This document shows positions 58,120 to 64,000 of a DNA stretch of 64,000 nt, one piece after another. Position 1 is the stretch's first letter; each line of letters opens with the position of its first letter. This stretch comes from Gnetum montanum. Its lineage: Eukaryota > Streptophyta > Gnetopsida > Gnetales > Gnetaceae. Under the pieces are notes generated by a model. That model was not told the DNA's origin. It ran no database searches and worked only from the letters and a program-made list of their open reading frames with translations. The stretch lies in contig MNCI01004656.1 of assembly GCA_015680685.1 (NCBI GenBank), positions 47,595-111,594 on the forward strand, read 5' to 3'. The position numbers and the translations under genes are program-made.

Positions 58120-58921
58120 TGATGGGATGCGATATCGCATGGGCCATGATATCACGTACATGATATCGAAGTTCTCCACAATGTCTATAAATAAGAAGAG
58201 GCTCTCCCTTGTTTGATAGTTTTGGAGTTTTGAGAGTAGATTGTAGCTAAACTTTGGCAGTTTGATCCCTCCAGAGATAGATTATTTTCCCGTGTCTGCC
58301 CGCAATGTGGTGAATGTAATTGTACGACATCCTTTATTCGAGTGTGATGTACTTGGACATGCACATGACCGGAAATAAAGATCGAGATTACTTCATCATT
58401 GTAGCATTCACTTTGTCTATTTATTTAATTAATTGTTATTTATTGCTTTCCTAGTTAATATTCTCTCACCCTTAAACTCCTGTTAGAACACGAAATGAGT
58501 ACAAATTGATTGCGAGCATTTAAGTGTGACTACTTGGTAATCTAGTGGCATACCTAGGATTTGCACTTGGTAATCCTAGTGGTAGTCATGCACGAAGTCC
58601 AAGATGTGTATAGATAATCAAGGAGCTGCTCATCGCACTTAGGCTAGATTAGACTTTCTTACCCTTTCCTCCCAGCTTAGTTAATGTTACCTTCCATTGC
58701 CTTCAGGAGTAGCATTAGATTAGGAACACATCATACACCTCACTCTGGACTAAACCATACATGACAAAGCTAATACTAGTCTAGGTGGCAAGACAATGAA
58801 TTGCAACCTAAGGCTAACTATCTAGGTGCCACAACTAGTCCGTCTACGGAGTTCGACCAGATCGCATGTGAAAATGCTTGTATTCGTATGGTTGAGTGTA
58901 GGGGTACCTCACCACTCATCA
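58120..58921 (+). repeat. 3' LTR of element D
   Basis: 802 bp, colinear with the 5' LTR. TATAAATA is at 58186-58193. The right duplication attat follows. Two U3 GATATC palindromes are mutated relative to the 5' LTR (gatatcac, gatatcga). Confidence 0.95.
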
Positions 58922-58926
58922 ATTAT

Positions 58927-59389
58927 AATTAAAAATGAACTTTGAAATCTAGTTTAATGACAAAAGTAACAAAGGGTATGTCCTAGGTAGGATTAGGATC
59001 CAAAATGCTCTATGAACAGAATATTAGATAATTACATATGTATAATAAGAATAAAAGATGCATAATAAATAAGAAATGTGCATAAAGAATACAATATACA
59101 TAGTAAAATATACAAAAGATCTATGACTAAGCTTTAATAGTGGTAAAAGTGAAGGATACAAAACTTAAAAAAAAAATACTCTAGTAAGTATATTATATTC
59201 ATTTATGTAGGATAATAATAACTATATTTATAATAACTATAATAATAGTATCTACAATAATAAAAGCTTATTATTTAGTGAATAAAAATTAGAACTAATC
59301 TATTAACACATAGTTAGAAATAGTAACAAATTAAATCCATGCATTAAATTAAATAATTAAGCCTTTGTAAGCAACCAATGAAAAAAAGA
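58927..59389. other. AT-rich spacer between D and gag remnant F
   Basis: Very AT-rich with runs of taat and ataat. No ORF or repeat was recognised. It continues the host sequence interrupted by element D at 52373. Confidence 0.4.
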
Positions 59390-60354
59390 GAGTAGGATTT
59401 AACATAAGAAGGATCTCTGGGCCTAGGTCTTGTAGTAGGCCATTTAGAGAAAAGCATAGCTATCAGAGAAATATAGTAAGCCAACATGACTCTCTTGGTT
59501 CTCCATCATCCTCATCATCATCATTTTCAAGCTCTAATGAAGATCAGTATGGCCAAGGAAAAATGGTCAATGGTAGATGACCTAGTGAAGATAATAAAAG
59601 AGACCATCAAAGATTTGTAGATAGAGATGGTCGATGGTATCAAGATATAGGACATAGATATTAGAGAAGAAATAACAAGAAACACAAAATGGGACATAGT
59701 CATGACATGGATCATGATGAAAGGATGATTATGATGAACCTCTGCTTACAACTCAAAGTATAATTAATATCACCGAGGCAATGTATATACTCACCAAGAA
59801 TTGGAGGGATGGTTGAATCAAATTGTTGGACAAGAACAACATCCCTAAGTTCAAAGAAGGCTATAATGCTAACTTATGGAATTATTTGCAAGTCTTACAT
59901 CATGGCTATGCCTTGTAGAAAAGAAAAAAATGGCAAAAGGTGAAGGTATCTCTAAGAATACTCATTAAAGAAGATAAAAGTTGGTATTGGTCCTTAGAAT
60001 TGGAATCTATCCAAAGATGGAGTATGATGCTAGAGCTCTTTAATGACAAGTATTAAATATACTACAAAGTGTTTAAATTGAGGAAGCAAATTCAAGAGTA
60101 GAAATAGGAAAACCAAAAATTCCTTGATGCAACCATGGGTAGATACTATTCTTTGCTATACAAATGATCAAGCCATAGATTCTCTCAAAGGAAATAGTTG
60201 TGGCACATCATAGATGGACTCAAGAAAAAAATAAGAAAGACCATTGGAATTTATGCTCATGGAAGATTTTTAGAGATGCAAGTTCATCAAATTCAAAGAC
60301 TTATTGATCAAGTGGAAATAAGGAAAATAAACTTATTAATTGAGAGAGCGTTAA
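59390..60354 (+). pseudogene. Remnant F: decayed gag, interrupted by element E
   Basis: Translation gives KFKEGYNANLWNYLQVLHHG, KVKVSLRILIKEDKSWYWSL, LELFNDKY, KLRKQIQE and an open end at 60198 (MWHIIDGLKKKIRKTIGIYA, then QIQRLIDQVE). These are the same gag blocks as in A, D and E but with more changes. A serine-rich run (SSSSSS type, tcatcctcatcatcatc near 59507) precedes it, as in C. The frame is cut at 60354 by the LTR of element E; left flank gttaa is the expected duplication, its partner lying beyond the window. Confidence 0.7.
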
Positions 60355-61182
60355 TGATGAGTCATGATTTTGTTAGGTTTGATATTATAGCCTTGTTATC
60401 AGGTATGTGATATTGGGTCCCAAGAAACGATGTCGGATATCTGATATCATCTCTTCTGTGCTAGCCTATAAATACAACACTTGGGTGCATAGTTGGGATA
60501 TAGTTTACTTTTAGATTTTAGTTAGCATTTTTATAGATTTTTAATTTTTAGTTCTGTTATTTCTCAATGCATGCCCACAGTGTAATGTTTGTAATTGTAC
60601 AACATCCTTATTCAAGCGTGACATACTTGGACACGTTACATGACCGGAAATAAAGATTGAGATTACTTCCATCATCATAACATCCACTTAGATTATTATT
60701 TCTTTTAATTGTTTCCCTTGTTCCTTAGTTAATGTTTCCATTTATTACTCTTTACGATTCCTATCATTAAGCAGAATGAGTATTACTAATTGTGAGCACC
60801 TAAGTGTAATGACTTGGTAACCCAGCAATGTATTGTTTGGTGAGCCTAGTAACATACGCTTGGTAATCCCAGTGGTAGTCTCATAAAGTCCAAGGCATGT
60901 GTGGAAGATTAAGAATGGATACTCATCACACATAGGCTATTTTAGGCTTTACTTTTCATCGTTACTTAGCTTAATTAATTAATTTATTTATTGTCATTAG
61001 GAGAAACATAGGGTTAGACAACATCATTATATGCCTCACTTTGGACTAAACCATACATGACAAAGCTACCACTAGTCCAAGTTGGAAGATAGCAAACTAC
61101 AATTAGAGCATAACAATCTAGATGCACAACTAGTCCCATCCATGGAATTCAGTTGGGTGTAGGGGTACCTCACCACTCATCA
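60355..61182 (+). repeat. 5' LTR of element E
   Basis: 828 bp, starts TGATGAGTCATGATTTTG, ends CACCACTCATCA. TATAAATA is at 60467-60474, with ggatatctgatatcatc just upstream. Closest relative here is the solo LTR at 23554-24387. Confidence 0.85.
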
Positions 61183-61183
61183 T

Positions 61184-61201
61184 TGGCACCATTGCTAGGA
61201 A
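61184..61201 (+). promoter_or_regulatory. Primer-binding site of element E
   Basis: TGGCACCATTGCTAGGAA, tRNA-Asp type with a few transitions compared with D. Confidence 0.82.
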
Positions 61202-61306
61202 TGATGCTAGTTATCTAGATTAGTTATATTATACATGACCATTATAAATGCATTAATGATATATCTTCAGAAAATATTAAATCACACAAACCATAAACCA
61301 ATAACA

Positions 61307-63231
61307 ATCTCTCTTTCACAAAGAAGTGATAATGCCCAGTATAATGAAAACATTCATTAGAGAATTAATGATATAGTGAAGATAATTTGAGTGACCAACT
61401 TCATGTAGGGGTTTCATATGTTCATGACCACCTTAACAACACTCAAAGACTATATTCACCTAAGGTAGAAAACCTTGGAGGAGATGAAGTAAGTCCTGGA
61501 CCAGGGAGGCCTAAAGGCCTAGGAGCTCTTTGAAATCTAGAAAGGACAAATCAAGGGACCCTGGGGAATGCCATACAAGCCATGGCAATCCTTCCAATTT
61601 CTCATCTTCTCTACCTCTTCAATGTCTAGTGTTGATGAAGATGAATGTAGGTATAAAGACCAAGTTCATCATTAGTGTCAAAATAAAAATAAAAATAAAA
61701 ATTGAGCCCATAGGAGAAATCAAAGACATTCAAATGAACATAGAAAAAATCGTCACAATCAAACGAATAGAAATAGAAATTTTCATCACAACATGTTTGA
61801 TGATGATGAACCCTTGTTGGCCAGTAAGAGCTTGATGTAGATCATAGAGGTAGTTAGGATATCCTGTGGGCATCACAAAGAGAGTTGCCTACCTAGGCTT
61901 GATATGAATAATATTCCTAAATTTGCAGGAGGCTATGATTTGGATCCACAACATCATTTACAAGCCTTTCATTATGCATGTGCTTTCTACAACATTGAAA
62001 GTGGGTGGCAAAAGCTAAAGCTTTTTCCTAGGACACTGATCGATAGAGTTGAAGTGTGGTATAGATCATTGAAACCAAATTCAATCTAACGGTGGTTCAC
62101 AATGTTGGAACTCTTCAATAAGAAATACAAAACAGATGCAAGGGTTTCTAACCTGAGAAGATAGATCCAAGGATGGAAGCAAGAATAACATGAACTCTTG
62201 GACATGGTCTTAGATAGATATTATTCCCTACTGAATAGATGCCCAAGCCATGGTTTCTCTAAGGAAGGGAAACTTTTTCACATCATAGATGGGCTTTGTA
62301 ATGAAATAAGGAAGACCCTTGGGATGTATGCCCTAGGTCAATTATATGAGCTATGAACCCATCAAATCCAAGAGATAGTCAGACATGTGGCAAAGGAAGA
62401 AGGAGAGATACACAAATGGCAGAATGTTGAGAAATATCACTGGGACCCAACCCTTCAAAAGAGGTAGGTCCATATGTAAGGTAAGGAGATAGACACCACT
62501 CTTGATAAGGTGATTTCACATTAACTCTTGCTGATACAGAAGTCTATTGATGAAGTTGAAGCAAAGTTTAATAGTGTGTCAGAATGGGTATACGAAAAAG
62601 TTATAACTTTGATAGAAATTGTAAAAGAGAAGGTCATGCAAAACAAACCAGGTGATCACAATAAACAAAGGATGTAGAACCATAAAATAGCTAAGTACCC
62701 TTATTGGTAAATAAGAAAAATGGAAAAAGAAAGTGAGGTTATAGACTCAACCATAGATGACAATGATGGATGTGACATATAATATATGATCACTCGAAGG
62801 GCCACTATCTAGTCATGTCACATCTATATGAGTATTGGGCTTCTACATTAAACCCTAAATTCATGCAGAAGCACATGCCTAGGAGATTACTTCTTCCATA
62901 GGGTAATTATAGATAGTCCTACAACCAATCGTACTATCTAAGGGGGACTTATTACTAGCCTGAACACTATGATCAACTACAATGAAAAAACCCAAAATCA
63001 TGGGGGAGGCCACCAAACTAGCCTTATCCTTCCTCTTAGCTGAAACTACATAGATATTATGTTCAACATCCGATTTCTCCAACTAGTTCTACATCCTCCA
63101 CTTCAAATCATCACTATCACTCTCTTGAGTACCATCAACCCATGACATCTCTTGAAGGATCACCACCTCACACCTCTTACCATCCATCCTATCCTGCCTA
63201 TCTACTTATGAATTCTTTCCATGGTCAACCA
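61307..63231 (+). pseudogene. Element E: gag and proline-rich linker, broken
   Basis: Alignment with D places the start at 61307-61309, now ATC. The capsid-like region at about 61890-62440 includes NNIPKFAGGYDLDPQHHLQA, KLKLFPRTLIDRVEVWYRSL, YYSLLNRCPSHGFS and FHIIDGLCNEIRKTLGMYA. Stops replace Gln or Trp codons at several places, e.g. TAG at 62162. The knuckle region near 62768 is frameshifted (GCDI, then YDHSKGHY). A Pro/Ser/Tyr-rich linker continues to the first purine box. Confidence 0.75.
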
Positions 63232-64000
63232 TTTAGTCATGGGGGAAACCCCTCATTCTAACCTCCAGAATTAATAAGTGTTTTTCATCTTTTTGTTTTA
63301 TAATTTTTTATCATTTTCTTATTTATTGATATAATTTTTCCTATCATTTTTCAACTTTTTCCACATATTGTTTTCATTTTCTTTGTTAGAAATCTTGCTT
63401 GTAAATAAAATGATCATGTAGCCCATTGAGATGAGGTTTTCTCTATGTTGTCAAGTCATAAGGGATTGATTGTTTGGACAGTGAGGCCACATCATCCATC
63501 CACTCATTCCATTAATAAGAGGTTCTTACCTTGGTTATAATGATATTCTTTTCCATCATCCCAAATCAAAAATAAATTCATAGTCATTATGCCTAGATAG
63601 AAAGTAAAGAATCAAGGGAGAATATGAAGGGTGTGACATTAAGGGAATTTGTGGATTCTCTTTGGCCACTTTTGTATGATCTATCATGTTGCTAAGGTTG
63701 TAAATATATCCTTGTAGATCTAATGAAAAACAGAAGTAAGAAAACTAAAAGGGAACTAAATAAATTTTTGAAGGTTCCACTGGAAAGACATACATCCATG
63801 TTTGAAGGTTGGTGGCTTCTTAGAATGTTACCATGAAAAAAAAAATAAACAAATAAATAAAGTGCCATTGATGAACTCCTCCCTTAGACAAAATACCAGG
63901 TGATGCTACTCCTTACAACTATGGTAGTCTTATAGTTGTCAACTAAAGTGATGAAATGATGTGATGTCACTAAAATGTGTTGGAGTTGGTTTGAATCTTG
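63232..64000 (+). other. Element E: first purine box, T-rich tract and non-coding block (partial)
   Basis: ATTTAGTCATGGGGGAA (63232-63248) is followed by acccc, giving a G5-AAA-C4 inverted repeat. A T-rich tract runs to about 63390. Then come phrases shared with D: atcatccatccactcattcc, ataagaggttctt and ggaaagacatacatccatg. No ORF is supported. Confidence 0.62.

Larger units (their letters stand above)
52374..58921 (+). mobile_element. Element D: complete gag-only Ty3/gypsy element (non-autonomous)
   Basis: Two LTRs of exactly 802 bp (52374-53175 and 58120-58921) and a perfect 5 bp duplication attat (52369-52373 and 58922-58926). Total length 6,548 bp. Inside are an intact primer site, the best-kept gag of the window, a proline-rich linker, purine box 1, a non-coding block, purine box 2, a shortened ORF3 and the polypurine tract. 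Protease, reverse transcriptase, RNase H and integrase are all absent, so any movement would have depended on enzymes from another element. Confidence 0.95.
60355..64000 (+). mobile_element. Element E: 5' part of a Ty3/gypsy element (runs off the window)
   Basis: A complete 5' LTR (60355-61182), primer site, gag, proline-rich linker, purine box 1 (63232-63248), T-rich tract and the start of the non-coding block, colinear with D. There is no protease or polymerase between the linker and the purine box, so it is also gag-only in this part. Its 3' end and ORF3 are not visible. Confidence 0.85.

Overview
The window is nuclear DNA from a seed plant with a large, repeat-rich genome. A conifer-like gymnosperm is an inference from the 5.2 kb intron, the LINE and SINE debris in it, and the deep nesting of old LTR retrotransposons. 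No bacterial, organellar or CRISPR features were seen. There is one cellular gene, on the minus strand at 2513-8704: a two-exon mitochondrial carrier of the SFC1 (succinate/fumarate, tricarboxylate-type) family. It encodes 318 residues, has consensus splice sites, and shows no frameshift or stop. Its intron carries SINE-like copies, a dead LINE reverse transcriptase and an unexplained GC-richer patch.

From about 10.3 kb to the right edge almost everything is Ty3/gypsy LTR retrotransposon (tRNA-Asp-type primer site, Tat/Athila-like). I delimited: element A (10362-30941, plus, TSD actaa), the only copy with reverse transcriptase, RNase H and integrase; element N (11651-18646, minus, probable TSD gcaat), nested in the leader/gag of A; a solo LTR (23554-24387, minus, TSD aacaa/aataa), nested in the integrase of A; element B (30975-41347, minus, perfect TSD ctacc); an older LTR remnant with a SINE inside it and a LINE 3' end (41.5-42.84 kb); element C (42929-50011, plus, TSD tgtac/cgtac); element D (52374-58921, plus, perfect TSD attat, two 802 bp LTRs); a decayed gag remnant F (about 59.4-60.35 kb); and the 5' part of element E (60355 to window end, plus), inserted in F. 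Positions 1-153 are the end of another LTR. All element genes are broken. B, C, D and N carry gag, with or without protease, but no polymerase or integrase, so they look like non-autonomous relatives that would need a partner like A.

The most interesting pattern is an architecture shared by all complete elements although their LTRs and coding content differ. Each has three polypurine-like boxes (TTAGTCATGGGGG type): one after gag/pol, one before a third ORF, and the true one at the 3' LTR. The first box is followed by a long T-rich tract and a conserved non-coding block. The third ORF (ORF3, start MAPKR or similar) begins directly at a splice-acceptor-like AG (GTGATTAYAG/ATG). The U3 regions carry dense GATATC or ATCGAT palindromes just upstream of a TATAAATA box. 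Decay is dominated by transitions such as CAG to TAG, consistent with deamination of methylated cytosines.
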